This document shows, in pieces, positions 1-6,365 of a DNA stretch of 21,301 nucleotides. The notes under the pieces were generated by a model. That model searched no databases. It saw only the letters and a program-made list of their open reading frames with translations, and had not been told where the DNA came from. Origin of the DNA: a virus; the IMG/VR virus record IMGVR_UViG_3300043464_001481, positions 1 to 21,301 of that record, one strand, 5' to 3'. Numbering within the stretch: the stretch's first letter is position 1; each line of letters opens with the position of its first letter. The position numbers were made by a program, and so were the translations under genes.

Positions 1-300
1 AAGCAGGCAGGTCGCGGAAATCTCCAGGCGGAGAATGTCCAGAGCCTCGCTGCCGCTCGCATCGCTCTCGAGGACATGTTCTTCGGATGGCGCGATCAGC
101 ACGAGTATGAGCGCCGTTGGAGCATGACTGACCCAGACTGGGACAGCGTCACTTGCTCTCTCCTGCCAGTAGGCGTCAAGTTCACCGACGACGGCAAGAA
201 GGACAGCAATGGTCAGTTCTTGCGGACTAAGTATTCGGCTCAGGGCGGGACACTCATCCTGCTTCGCGGATACGAGTTCAAGGAGGGCGAGGATGAGTGA
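1..300 (+). CDS. Unknown protein, 5' end outside window
   Basis: The reading frame is open from the first base of the window, so the gene probably begins upstream; an internal ATG at 76 is possible but has no clear ribosome binding site. The visible product ends with residues GYEFKEGEDE and is rich in charged residues, with a Trp-rich stretch (FFGWRDQHEYERRW, then DPDWDS). I recognise no family. Its 3' end overlaps the next gene by 8 bases and carries that gene's Shine-Dalgarno (AAGGAGGG), which implies translational coupling in a four-gene cluster whose promoter lies outside the window. Confidence 0.6.
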   Translation, partial: KQAGRGNLQAENVQSLAAARIALEDMFFGWRDQHEYERRWSMTDPDWDSVTCSLLPVGVKFTDDGKKDSNGQFLRTKYSAQGGTLILLRGYEFKEGEDE

Positions 301-559
301 GGATGTATTCAACCCAGCCAACTCACAGCTGCTCCATGACATGCTCTCTGGTCGGCGCGTAGCCGCAGAGCGCAACATGGAAGACTGCGAGGACGGCAGC
401 ATCAAGCGTATCTGGCATCGAGCCGCGATGGCTTATGGCAGGGCGCTCGCAGCAGCCAAGGAAGGCGACGACTCAGAGTGTAAGACCGAGAGCCGCATTG
501 CCATCGAGATTGAGGACATGGCTTTCGATGCAGAAAGGAGCAAGAAGGATGCCAAGTAA
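293..559 (+). CDS. Small unknown protein, 88 aa
   Basis: The start at MSEDVFNPAN is chosen because AAGGAGGGCG lies just upstream; longer versions of the frame would run far into the previous gene. The product is hydrophilic and mostly helical by composition, with an Ala/Glu-rich second half (RALAAAKEGDDSE, then AIEIEDMAFDAERSKKDAK). It has no membrane segment or cysteine motif. It overlaps both neighbours by 8-11 bases, so it is the second member of a coupled cluster. No family is recognised. Confidence 0.7.
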   Translation: MSEDVFNPANSQLLHDMLSGRRVAAERNMEDCEDGSIKRIWHRAAMAYGRALAAAKEGDDSECKTESRIAIEIEDMAFDAERSKKDAK

Positions 560-806
560 GTATCAGGATACTGACATCATCGAGTTGCCGTTCGAGAAGT
601 GGCTCAGTGCAGTTAACCGCAAAGTCCTCGGGACCTGCGGTCTCGGCATTGACGACCTTCCAGACGCCGACTTCCAAGAGTACTACCCGGGCGAGAAGGC
701 ATCGTTCGGCGAATACAAGGAAGCGGTCAAGGACTGCGCCGACCATGTGATTAGATATGCGGGCGGCTCAATGCTGCTCCAAGAAACGGAGGACATGTAT
801 GAGTAA
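549..806 (+). CDS. Small unknown protein, 85 aa
   Basis: It starts at MPSKYQDTD behind AAAGGAGCAAGAAGG and overlaps the preceding stop by 11 bases. The product is soluble and acidic, with mixed helix-forming stretches (FEKWLSAVNRKVLG, then FGEYKEAVKDCADHVIRYAGG). Two cysteines are present but not in a zinc-ribbon arrangement. It overlaps the following DUF3846-like gene by 8 bases, which supports co-translation. I do not recognise the family. Confidence 0.7.
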   Translation: MPSKYQDTDIIELPFEKWLSAVNRKVLGTCGLGIDDLPDADFQEYYPGEKASFGEYKEAVKDCADHVIRYAGGSMLLQETEDMYE

Positions 807-1260
807 AGCGATTCTCTTGGTGCCGGGAGCGACTGAGCCGAAACTCGTCGATTTCCCAAGCCGTGAGCAGGTTGTTTCCAGCGGCGAGTCTAACTTGTCG
901 CTCTACTACTCGCTCATCGGCTGCTCGATGATTAGCGTCGGTCTGTCGCTCAAGATGGGCGACTACGAGGCAGTCATCGTTATCGACGACGAAGGTCTCT
1001 ATCGCGGCCCTGTCGGCGACGACGGCTTGCGAATGCCAGCGCTGTACAACGCGCTTGCTAGCGGTCTCGTTCGCAACGAGTACAACGCAGGACCGACCAG
1101 TCCAATCGTCGGAACAGGGCTAATCGTACAGGGCGACGATGATGGCAATCTCTTCGGCTTCGGAGAGAAGGAACTGGCTGAGGTCATGGCGAAGATTGAT
1201 GCGGTCGATCCGCGCGAGGCTACGCCACGGGAGCTCGAGTTCATTGCCAACTTCGTCTAG
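799..1260 (+). CDS. DUF3846-like protein, 153 aa
   Basis: The start at MSKAILLVPG follows ACGGAGGACATGT. The layout resembles DUF3846 proteins of phages and plasmids: an N-terminal strand with a pro-gly turn (ILLVPGATEPKLVDF), a central ICxS-like segment replaced here by LIGCSMISVGLS, the strand-rich core VIVIDDEGLYRGPVG, Asn/Ala-rich LYNALASGLV, and a closing IVGTGLIVQGDDDGNLFGFGE. The function of that family is unknown; members lie among early accessory genes and plasmid transfer genes. It is the last gene of the first cluster, and its stop is followed within 3 bases by the first regulatory box. The family call rests on pattern recognition, not a search. Confidence 0.65.
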   Translation: MSKAILLVPGATEPKLVDFPSREQVVSSGESNLSLYYSLIGCSMISVGLSLKMGDYEAVIVIDDEGLYRGPVGDDGLRMPALYNALASGLVRNEYNAGPTSPIVGTGLIVQGDDDGNLFGFGEKELAEVMAKIDAVDPREATPRELEFIANFV

Positions 1261-1262
1261 TT

Positions 1263-1378
1263 GTTGCGCCAGGTGAGACATTTGTGCTCGCCTGTTGACA
1301 ACGGTAGGAAGAGGCAGTAAGTTAACAGTAGAGGTTTGGATAAGCCCTCCCCGCTTCGCGGCGGGGAGGCGCCACCTC
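1263..1378 (+). promoter_or_regulatory. Promoter cassette 1 (GTTGCG class)
   Basis: The box GTTGCGCCAGGTGAGAC (1263-1279) is followed after 15 bp by TTGACA (1295-1300), a 17-bp spacer and TAAGTT (1318-1323). Predicted +1 is near 1330. The leader then folds as CCTCCCCGC (1346-1354), a 6-nt loop and GCGGGGAGG (1361-1369), possibly extended by outer GAGG/CCTC pairs (1331-1334 with 1375-1378). AAGGAGGT lies 6 nt before the second ATG of the DUF1281-like gene. The -10 is the weakest of the set. The box begins 3 bases after the previous stop codon. Confidence 0.85.
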
Positions 1379-1400
1379 AAGTAGGACAAGGAGGTAGATG

Positions 1401-2228
1401 ATGCCAAACTGGTGCGTCAACAAACTAACAGTTATCGGACCCAAGGAATCCCGAGACCGCATCGTTGCGCAGGTCAAGGGCGAGGACACCGACTTTGACT
1501 TCGCCAAGGTAATCCCTATGCCAGAGACTCCGACCTATTCAGCCACTTCGTCGAACACGGCGTTCACCTGCGGCTGCACATCGGAGTACATTGACAACGC
1601 ATGGCGCATCAACGGCAAGGAAGTCGTTAAGAAGGCAACAGATAACGGGACCATCGGCACTACCATTAGCGGGACCGCCGACTACTGCCCGGAGCATGAT
1701 GCCATCGGCGTCCAGTACTCTCCGAACAACTGGTACAACTGGAATGTCGCCCACTGGGGAACCAAGTGGAACGCTTCTGAGGCGTACGTTGACCACTCTG
1801 ACGCCATGACCATCATCCACTTCGAGACCGCATGGGCTCCAGCCGAGCCTGTAGTCGTGGCACTTGCTGAGCAGTTTGTTGACTGCCAGATTACCCACGA
1901 TTATGTCGAGTGCGGCATGGAGTTCGCTGGTCGCAAGGTATTCAATGTACTCGATGATGACCAAGTCATCCTGCTTACCAAGTTGTCCGGGGCAGTCCGC
2001 AAGGAGACCACCACGGAGAAGACAACAGGCTTCGACGGCGAAGAGCGCTCATACGATAGAACCGTCTGGTACAACGAGCAGGGAGATGAGACGCACCCTT
2101 CGCTCTGGGATTACGATGACCGCGGCGCGTCGCTGGGTCTGCTACAGCAGGAGGTAGACGTTCAGGGCGGTCTCGAGTTCCAAGCAGTAGCGATGATGCT
2201 CTTCCCAGACTCTGGCTGGGGCGGCTGA
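1401..2228 (+). CDS. DUF1281/YubB-like protein, 275 aa
   Basis: Two adjacent ATGs exist; the second is chosen because its 6-nt distance from GGAGG matches the sibling genes and because the family typically begins MPNWC. The product shows MPNWCVNKLTVIG at the N terminus, a Cys cluster near residues 50-60 (CGCTSEY), NNWYNWNVAHWGTKW around residues 113-127, and HFETAWAPAEPVV after that. These are hallmarks of the DUF1281/Api92 family with a ferredoxin-like fold, found in phages and plasmids. The molecular function is unknown. It is a single-gene transcription unit from cassette 1, followed by a structured non-coding stretch. Confidence 0.8.
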   Translation: MPNWCVNKLTVIGPKESRDRIVAQVKGEDTDFDFAKVIPMPETPTYSATSSNTAFTCGCTSEYIDNAWRINGKEVVKKATDNGTIGTTISGTADYCPEHDAIGVQYSPNNWYNWNVAHWGTKWNASEAYVDHSDAMTIIHFETAWAPAEPVVVALAEQFVDCQITHDYVECGMEFAGRKVFNVLDDDQVILLTKLSGAVRKETTTEKTTGFDGEERSYDRTVWYNEQGDETHPSLWDYDDRGASLGLLQQEVDVQGGLEFQAVAMMLFPDSGWGG

Positions 2229-2453
2229 TTAAATCCGTGCCAGCGCGTAAAGGCTGGCTAGTTGGCGGACGAATAACCGCCCGTGACGATAAGGACTGTC
2301 GGCGTAGCTCCCTGACCGGGGCGAGGCCAGCAGCAGCAGTCAAGCGAAAGCCCGAGGCTGCCTCCGCAAGGGGATAAGCGTCAAGCCGCGAAAAGGCAGC
2401 GACACTACCCTGCCGTCTAGTCAACGGCAGGGGTCGCAACTCAGTCGAACGCT
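2229..2453 (+). ncRNA. Candidate structured RNA or 3' UTR
   Basis: This 225-base gap holds no plausible gene but is full of foldable elements. GCCAGC/GCTGGC pairs at 2239-2258. GGCGG/CCGCC pairs at 2264-2281. GACTG (2294-2298) can pair with CAGTC (2337-2341), enclosing GCTCC/GGGGC (2307-2322). Possible GNRA loops (GAAA, GCAA) lie at 2346 and near 2366. A 9-bp perfect stem, CCCTGCCGT/ACGGCAGGG (2408-2432), is closed by outer GCGAC/GTCGC (2399-2403 with 2433-2437). The last hairpin could end transcription before cassette 2, but no U tract follows. I cannot assign it to a known RNA class; it may simply be a structured 3' UTR. Confidence 0.45.
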
Positions 2454-2538
2454 GTTGCGCCAGGTGAGACAGTTTCACCGGGCTGTTGACATCGTCGATC
2501 ATAGGTAGTAATGTCGCAGTAGAGGGGAAGTGCCCCTC
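2454..2538 (+). promoter_or_regulatory. Promoter cassette 2 (GTTGCG class, palindromic)
   Basis: The box lies at 2454-2470, then 15 bp, TTGACA (2486-2491), 17 bp, and TAATGT (2509-2514). Predicted +1 is near 2521. The hairpin GAGGGG (2522-2527), loop AAGTG, CCCCTC (2533-2538) starts at +1 or +2. The 3' part of the box continues into an imperfect palindrome, GGTGAGACaGTTTCACC, shared only with cassette 3. AGGAGG precedes the ATG at 2559. Confidence 0.88.
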
Positions 2539-2558
2539 AGTAGATAGGAGGACAAGAC

Positions 2559-2993
2559 ATGAGCATCATGGAAACCAATCGGGAGATTACTGAGGAACAG
2601 CACAACGCCATCGTTGACAGGCTGCACTTCCCTCGCGAGGAGGGATGGGAGCATGGCATCAGGCACTTCGCTGAACTGACGCCAAGTGATCTCGACGCCA
2701 TCCGCGCGATCGCCCCTGGCTTCGTCGACGACGAGCCATGGAACGACTTCGAGGGCACAAAGTGGCTTCAGCAGCAGCTCGCGGATTGCGGCATCACGGA
2801 ATACACGATGCACGGCTACATCCTGCCGATGGGTCGCTCAGATCGTCGCCTGACGGTCGAGGGCTGCTACATCGATTACGCGCCACTCGCTGCGATCCTC
2901 AACCTTCTCGGCAAGGTCGACACAGCCGACGAGAAGTCGTTCGAGATTGACCAAGACCAGAAGGGCGCATCGCTCTTCCTCTGGTGGGATTGA
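2559..2993 (+). CDS. Unknown protein, 144 aa
   Basis: The start is fixed by ATAGGAGGACAAGAC immediately upstream. The product is acidic and soluble. Notable stretches are FPREEGWEHGIRHFAELT, PWNDFEGTKWLQQQLADCG, and a C-terminal part with the strand-rich YTMHGYILPMGRSDRRLTVEG ending GASLFLWWD. No catalytic motif is recognised. The following gene begins 2 bases after its stop, so the two form a bicistronic unit driven by cassette 2. Confidence 0.72.
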   Translation: MSIMETNREITEEQHNAIVDRLHFPREEGWEHGIRHFAELTPSDLDAIRAIAPGFVDDEPWNDFEGTKWLQQQLADCGITEYTMHGYILPMGRSDRRLTVEGCYIDYAPLAAILNLLGKVDTADEKSFEIDQDQKGASLFLWWD

Positions 2994-2995
2994 TC

Positions 2996-3355
2996 ATGAG
3001 CGACGGATACAACGGATGGTCGAATCGTGAGACCTGGCTTGCAAATCTCTGGATTGCCAACGACGGCTATGCGGGAGGAGCAGACGAGGTAGATCGGATG
3101 GCAAGAGAGGCCCTTGAAGATGCTGACGGAGATCGTGATGATGCGACCTACAACCTCAGCAAGCAGATTGAGGCAGCCATTGACAGCGACTACGAGCAGA
3201 CAGTCAAAGCCAGCGGATTGTTCGATGACCTATTAGGCGGTGCTCTTGCGAGAATCGACTGGTATGAGATTGCGCGGCACTATGTCGATTACGCGGTCTC
3301 GGAGTCGAACGCAGAGGCTGTTGCGTCAGGTGAGACAGTTTCACCGGGCTGTTGA
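2996..3355 (+). CDS. Conserved phage protein, GWSNRETWLANLW motif, 119 aa
   Basis: The start at MSDGYNGWSNRETW is preferred over an upstream in-frame ATG inside the previous gene, because family members I know of begin close to the GWxNxETWLxxLWxxN motif (residues 7-22). The family is widespread in phages and has no known function. The rest is helical and acidic (ADEVDRMAREALEDADGD, then WYEIARHYVDYAV). The last residues, VASGETVSPGC, are encoded by the regulatory box of cassette 3 itself, and the stop codon TGA is part of its TTGACA. The C-terminal tail may therefore be shaped by DNA-binding constraints rather than protein function. Confidence 0.75.
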   Translation: MSDGYNGWSNRETWLANLWIANDGYAGGADEVDRMAREALEDADGDRDDATYNLSKQIEAAIDSDYEQTVKASGLFDDLLGGALARIDWYEIARHYVDYAVSESNAEAVASGETVSPGC

Positions 3356-3404
3356 CAACGGCAGCCTAGTTTAGTAATGTCATAGTAGAGGGGAAGTTCC
3401 CCTC
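3320..3404 (+). promoter_or_regulatory. Promoter cassette 3 inside a coding 3' end
   Basis: The box is GTTGCGTCAGGTGAGAC (3320-3336), then 15 bp, TTGACA (3352-3357), 17 bp, TAATGT (3375-3380), with +1 near 3387. The hairpin GAGGGGA (3388-3394), loop AGT, TCCCCTC (3398-3404) follows, then AAGGAGGT. Apart from one C/T difference in the box, the sequence from the box through TTGACA is identical to cassette 2, including the GGTGAGACaGTTTCACC palindrome. The box is translated in frame as VASGET by the upstream gene. Confidence 0.88.
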
Positions 3405-3423
3405 ATTAGCAAGGAGGTAGAAC

Positions 3424-3888
3424 ATGGCAGACAGTTATCAGTTCTTCGAGTACGAGATCTCAAGGAAGCGAGTAGACGAGGGCAAGCCGAAGCGCATCGA
3501 GTCGCCGAAGATGGCGGTAGAGGCACTAGAGTCCATTCTCGATGTCGACAAGGAGCAGCTATTCGCTGTAGTCGTCGATGGTCGGAACGGTCTCATCGGC
3601 TACGAGAAGATTTATCAGGGCACGGCGACAGGCACAAGCGTGCGAATCGCTGACCTGTTCCGACTCGCTGTCAACATCGGCGGCGTCGGTCTCGTCGTTC
3701 TCCACAATCACCCAAGCGGAGACAACGAGCCTTCTGAGCAGGACATGCAACTCACTCGGGAGATTATCAAGGCTTCGAGGCTTCTCGACATTGAGTTCCT
3801 CGATCACCTCGTATACGGCGGATCATCAGAGGAGAAGTACTACTCTATCCGCCAGCACAACAGCGAAGTATGGACGGAGGTAGAATAA
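3424..3888 (+). CDS. RadC-like JAB/MPN-domain protein, 154 aa
   Basis: The JAMM metal site is visible as H94-N-H96-P-S-G-D followed by S104 and D107 (HNHPSGDNEPSEQD), with an upstream Glu at residue 61 (YEKIYQG) in the usual place. This is the RadC/DUF2466 domain without the N-terminal helix-hairpin-helix part of full-length RadC; the first 40 residues are unrelated. Isolated RadC domains are common in phages, plasmids and defence or anti-defence loci. They are predicted zinc hydrolases of unproven substrate, and a DNA-repair role for RadC is disputed. The next gene overlaps its stop (TAATG). Confidence 0.88.
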   Translation: MADSYQFFEYEISRKRVDEGKPKRIESPKMAVEALESILDVDKEQLFAVVVDGRNGLIGYEKIYQGTATGTSVRIADLFRLAVNIGGVGLVVLHNHPSGDNEPSEQDMQLTREIIKASRLLDIEFLDHLVYGGSSEEKYYSIRQHNSEVWTEVE

Positions 3889-4229
3889 TGAGCGAGATTA
3901 AGCCTATCCCAGCAGAGGTAAAGGAAGCGTTCCGCGATGTAGCAGGAGGAGACGAGAGCATCTCGCTTATCTCTTGCGTTTATCGCGGCGAGCCAAACTG
4001 GGTCATCGCAAAGGTAGAGGAGCGCGAGATTGGCGGATATTCCGTCACCCCGCTCTTCATGACCATGACCCCGGAGATGTTCGATCAGACCGAGAATCCT
4101 GCACCAGCCCTCAAAGGTAAGCTCGCAGAGATCAACGGCTATGAGAAATACGCTGACATCGAGGAAATCACAGACATGGAAGCGAAGCAGATGCTCGACG
4201 GTATTGAGCAGATGTTTCGTATCCAGTGA
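3888..4229 (+). CDS. Unknown protein, 113 aa
   Basis: It starts at MSEIKPIPAEVKEAF on an ATG that overlaps the RadC-like stop codon by one base, so it is translationally coupled. The product is acidic, with no cysteine-metal site and no membrane segment. It includes VYRGEPNWVIAKVEEREIGG and a helical C terminus (EEITDMEAKQMLDGIEQMFRIQ). The arrangement suggests co-expression with the RadC-like and HTH proteins. No family is recognised. Confidence 0.72.
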   Translation: MSEIKPIPAEVKEAFRDVAGGDESISLISCVYRGEPNWVIAKVEEREIGGYSVTPLFMTMTPEMFDQTENPAPALKGKLAEINGYEKYADIEEITDMEAKQMLDGIEQMFRIQ

Positions 4230-4738
4230 GCCCCGCTAGGTCGTGGCGCAACGCGATTATTGCGGAGCGCTACGCCCAGGGCGAGACTATGGAGGAGATC
4301 GGCAAGCTCTACGGGATTTCTCGTCAGCGTGTCCACTCGATCCTGATTGCGGCGGGAGTCGAACGCAGGAGTCGCGGCGGCTCTAGGGCAGCGAAGCTGG
4401 ATTACGATCGAGTTGTCCGGGAGTACAATCGAGTGCTCTCAGTCTACGAGGTCTCCAAGGTCGTAGGGTGCTCGACATCAACAGTCTACGGAATCCTTCA
4501 GAGATGCGGGACACCGTTGATTCGCCGCAGCAAATTCAATGACCTCCCGATGGAGGCGATCAAGCAGCGGTATCTCTCGGGCGAGAGGCTCGATGCCATC
4601 GCTTCGTCGGTCGGCGTCAAGTCAAACTACCTGAACAACCTGCTTCGGAAGTATGGCGTTCCGCGCAGGAGCAACCGCGGACGAAAGTCTCCTGTTGCGT
4701 CAGGTGAGACGGCTGTTGACACGGGTCAGCAGATTTAG
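4226..4738 (+). CDS. Triple helix-turn-helix DNA-binding protein, 170 aa
   Basis: The GTG start overlaps the preceding stop (GTGA). Three homologous HTH units follow one another. The first, residues 20-43, reads ETMEEIGKLYGISRQRVHSIL, typical of sigma-70 region 4-like folds. The second is at 72-95 (VYEVSKVVGCSTSTVYGILQ) and the third at 120-145 (ERLDAIASSVGVKSNYLNNLL). Basic linkers (RRSRGGSRAAK, RRSNRGRKS) separate or follow them. No catalytic domain is present, so it is probably a transcription factor or a DNA-architecture protein. Its C-terminal residues VASGET are encoded by the box of cassette 4. It is an attractive but unproven candidate for binding one of the cassette boxes, which would make it autoregulatory. 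Confidence 0.8.
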   Translation: MSPARSWRNAIIAERYAQGETMEEIGKLYGISRQRVHSILIAAGVERRSRGGSRAAKLDYDRVVREYNRVLSVYEVSKVVGCSTSTVYGILQRCGTPLIRRSKFNDLPMEAIKQRYLSGERLDAIASSVGVKSNYLNNLLRKYGVPRRSNRGRKSPVASGETAVDTGQQI

Positions 4739-4783
4739 TAGTGTATCGGTAGGGTCCCTGGGCTTTTCAGGGTCCCTACCGAT
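4694..4783 (+). promoter_or_regulatory. Promoter cassette 4 (box one helical turn closer)
   Basis: GTTGCGTCAGGTGAGAC (4694-4710) is followed by only 5 bp, against 15 elsewhere, before TTGACA (4716-4721). Then come 17 bp and TAGTGT (4739-4744). Predicted +1 is near 4751. A long hairpin has 16-base arms at 4745-4760 and 4768-4783 with a single T-T mismatch; the part downstream of +1 (AGGGTCCCTG pairing with CAGGGTCCCT) would sit at the very 5' end of the RNA. AAGGAGGT precedes the ATG at 4803. The box and the -35 lie inside the end of the triple-HTH gene. Confidence 0.85.
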
Positions 4784-4802
4784 TTAGAGAAGGAGGTAGA
4801 TC

Positions 4803-5423
4803 ATGGAAGCACTTTGGACAGCAGCACAGGTAGAGGGCAAGATTACGGCAAAGGTCTATCAGGATGATGATTCGTTTCTGACGATTGACGATCATCTCCC
4901 AGAGCGAATCACAAAGTTCGTAGTCACCGACGGCGCGGCTGATCGCGGTTGCCCGCAGGACATCAAGCCTACATTTGACGAGAGCGACGATACGCATGAC
5001 TTCGACAGGGAGCCATTCGCATTCTTCGCGCCTCTTTATATGCTTGACCACAGCGGAGTTCGCATCAGTCTGAACTCGTTCAACGATCCATGGGACAGCG
5101 GATGCTGCGGCTTCGTCGGCGTTCTCAAGGAGGACATCGTCAAGCAGTACGGCGAGCTGACCCAGGATACGGAGCAGCAGGCTCTTCAGCAGATGCGCAG
5201 TGAAGTCGAGACGATTTCCAACATCTTCGCTGGGAACGTCTACGGGTATGTCGTAGAGGAGCGACAGTTCTGCGAGTCATGCCAGACGGAAAAGTGGGAG
5301 ACCGTCGACTCATGCTGGGGATTCGTCGGAGACGCCAAGTATGTCAACGAGAATGCCGTAGAATCCCTTAGGTCGATCCTCTCAGAAAAGGGTATGGAGG
5401 ACGAGATTGAGGTAATCGCCTAA
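4803..5423 (+). CDS. Conserved phage protein, 206 aa
   Basis: It starts behind AAGGAGGTAGATC. The central segment APLYMLDHSGVRISLNSF, then WDSGCCGFVGVLKEDIVKQYG, resembles a family of uncharacterised phage proteins carrying LYxYDHSG and WDSGxxGF motifs. A short Cys pair (CESC) and the motif VDSCWGFVGD lie in the C-terminal third. No transmembrane segment is seen. The function of the family is unknown. It is a monocistronic unit from cassette 4, followed by a 340-base gap. Confidence 0.75.
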   Translation: MEALWTAAQVEGKITAKVYQDDDSFLTIDDHLPERITKFVVTDGAADRGCPQDIKPTFDESDDTHDFDREPFAFFAPLYMLDHSGVRISLNSFNDPWDSGCCGFVGVLKEDIVKQYGELTQDTEQQALQQMRSEVETISNIFAGNVYGYVVEERQFCESCQTEKWETVDSCWGFVGDAKYVNENAVESLRSILSEKGMEDEIEVIA

Positions 5424-5650
5424 AGCGGTTTGCCGGGAGGAGAGTTTTGGTCTGACGCGAGTTTTGGTCTGGCGCCGATTTTGTTTTGGGCTCTATATAT
5501 ATGCTCGTCGCATTAGCTACAGCTCGAGAGTACCTCCCTCGAGCGCCATCAAGCCGTCGTCGATCGCGAGAGTCCAGACTCGCTTTCGGCGGCGGCCCTT
5601 TCTTTTGCCGGAAGATTTGCCGGAAGCGCAGCCTAGTCGCCATACAACCT
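5424..5650 (+). other. Non-coding spacer with repeats and hairpins
   Basis: No convincing gene is seen. The 13-mer GAGTTTTGGTCTG occurs twice with a 17-bp period (5442-5454, 5459-5471). A T-rich and TATATATA stretch lies around 5479-5503 and resembles one at 8370-8392. Perfect inverted repeats GCTCGAG/CTCGAGC (5522-5528, 5538-5544) and GCGAG/CTCGC (5566-5583) precede a pyrimidine-rich CCCTTTCTTTT and could end transcription. TTTGCCGGAA occurs twice 12 bp apart (5604-5613, 5616-5625). Confidence 0.55.
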
Positions 5651-5748
5651 GTTGCGCCAGGTGAGACATTTTGCTCTAGGGGTTGACAGCGGTCGAGATA
5701 TTAGGTATGGTAGAAGAGTCGAACGGGAAGCAGTGAGCAACCCGCGAC
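5651..5748 (+). promoter_or_regulatory. Promoter cassette 5 (GTTGCG class)
   Basis: The box is at 5651-5667, then 15 bp, TTGACA (5683-5688), 17 bp, TATGGT (5706-5711), with +1 near 5718. The leader starts exactly with GTCG (5718-5721), AA, CGGG (5724-5727), a 13-nt loop, CCCG (5741-5744) and CGAC (5745-5748). This is the second hairpin family (GTCG-AA-CGG) seen also in cassettes 7, 8 and 9. AAAGGAGG precedes the ATG at 5769. Confidence 0.88.
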
Positions 5749-5768
5749 ACAGACAAAGGAGGCACGCG

Positions 5769-6011
5769 ATGAGCTACATGGACAATCTCGAATCGGTGCT
5801 CAAAGAGTACAAGGAGAACGAGGCATCGGAGGAGAACGCATCGATCGCACTCACCTGGCTCCAGATGGCTCGACTCGCAGCGGCGATGAACCTCGAGCCA
5901 CAGTTCAAGAACGCCTTCAAGAAGGCTATCGACTTCGGCGCGAAAGCAGAAGCCGAGTACACCGCAGATGAGGCGGCACACAACGACCTCGTCGACCAAG
6001 GGCTCGCCTGA
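5769..6011 (+). CDS. Small unknown helical protein, 80 aa
   Basis: It starts at MSYMDNLESVLKEYKEN behind AAAGGAGGCACGCG. The product is almost entirely helix-forming and rich in Ala, Glu and Lys (NAFKKAIDFGAKAEAEYTADEAAHNDL). It has no Cys or membrane segment and may be a small adaptor or inhibitor. It is the only gene of its unit and is followed by a strong hairpin. No family is recognised. Confidence 0.72.
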   Translation: MSYMDNLESVLKEYKENEASEENASIALTWLQMARLAAAMNLEPQFKNAFKKAIDFGAKAEAEYTADEAAHNDLVDQGLA

Positions 6012-6017
6012 GGACCC

Positions 6018-6054
6018 GGGAGGAGAGCGCGGCCAAACAGCCCGCTCTCTTCCC
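6018..6054 (+). terminator. Hairpin after the 80-aa gene, likely terminator
   Basis: GGGAGGAGAGCG (6018-6029) pairs with CGCTCTCTTCCC (6043-6054) over 12 positions with one G-U pair, and the loop can add GGC/GCC. There is no U tract. It sits between a stop codon and the next promoter, the expected place for insulation between units. Confidence 0.6.
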
Positions 6055-6069
6055 AGGAGATCGCGAAAT

Positions 6070-6159
6070 GTTAAGAAAATGTAATCATCTATTTTGCGAA
6101 AAAGGGTTGACAACGGTTGAGAAATCAGGTATGGTATCTATAGAGGGGAAGTTCCCCTC
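6070..6159 (+). promoter_or_regulatory. Promoter cassette 6 (GTTAAG class)
   Basis: In place of the GTTGCG box there is GTTAAGAAAATGTAAT (6070-6085), a slightly degenerate copy of GTTAAGAAAATTTAAC. It is 21 bp from TTGACA (6107-6112); then 17 bp and TATGGT (6130-6135). Predicted +1 is near 6142, and the GAGGGGA/TCCCCTC hairpin (6143-6149, 6153-6159) follows. The gene start at 6181 is preceded by a GGAGG-type site. Confidence 0.85.
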
Positions 6160-6180
6160 AGGAGAATGGAGGACAGCGCA

Positions 6181-6351
6181 ATGAGCAAGAGCAAGAAGCA
6201 GCAGCGCACCGAGGCTCGCGAGGCAGCGAAGAAGCACTCGGTCTGGAAAGTGCGCCAGAACCTGCTCGAGATGGCAGCGGAAGGCGGCACGATCTGGATG
6301 CTCGACGAGCGACTGAGCCAGACGGCTCTTCGCAAGGCACTGAAGAAGTAG
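6181..6351 (+). CDS. Small basic protein, MSKSKKQ family, 56 aa
   Basis: The N terminus MSKSKKQQRTEAREAAKKHS is very close to that of the gene at 8948 (MSKSKKQLRTEAKEAAKKRS), so the two are paralogues. Both are driven by a GTTAAG-class cassette with the same hairpin, which indicates duplication of the whole cassette plus gene. The N-terminal half is strongly basic and helical, suggesting nucleic-acid or ribosome binding; the second half (LLEMAAEGGTIWMLDERLSQ) is amphipathic. The family is not recognised outside this window. Confidence 0.78.
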   Translation: MSKSKKQQRTEAREAAKKHSVWKVRQNLLEMAAEGGTIWMLDERLSQTALRKALKK

Positions 6352-6365
6352 AGAGGAGAGGACAA

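Noticed and set aside
2229-2453. tRNA, group I intron or ribozyme in the structured spacer
   Set aside because: No T-loop GTTCRA or acceptor pairing, and the conserved core of group I introns could not be traced; a GACTG/CAGTC pair alone is not enough.
1975-2502. Long minus-strand open frame across the DUF1281-like gene end and structured spacer
   Set aside because: Arg/Pro/Ser-rich shadow composition, antisense to a recognised gene, no ribosome binding site.
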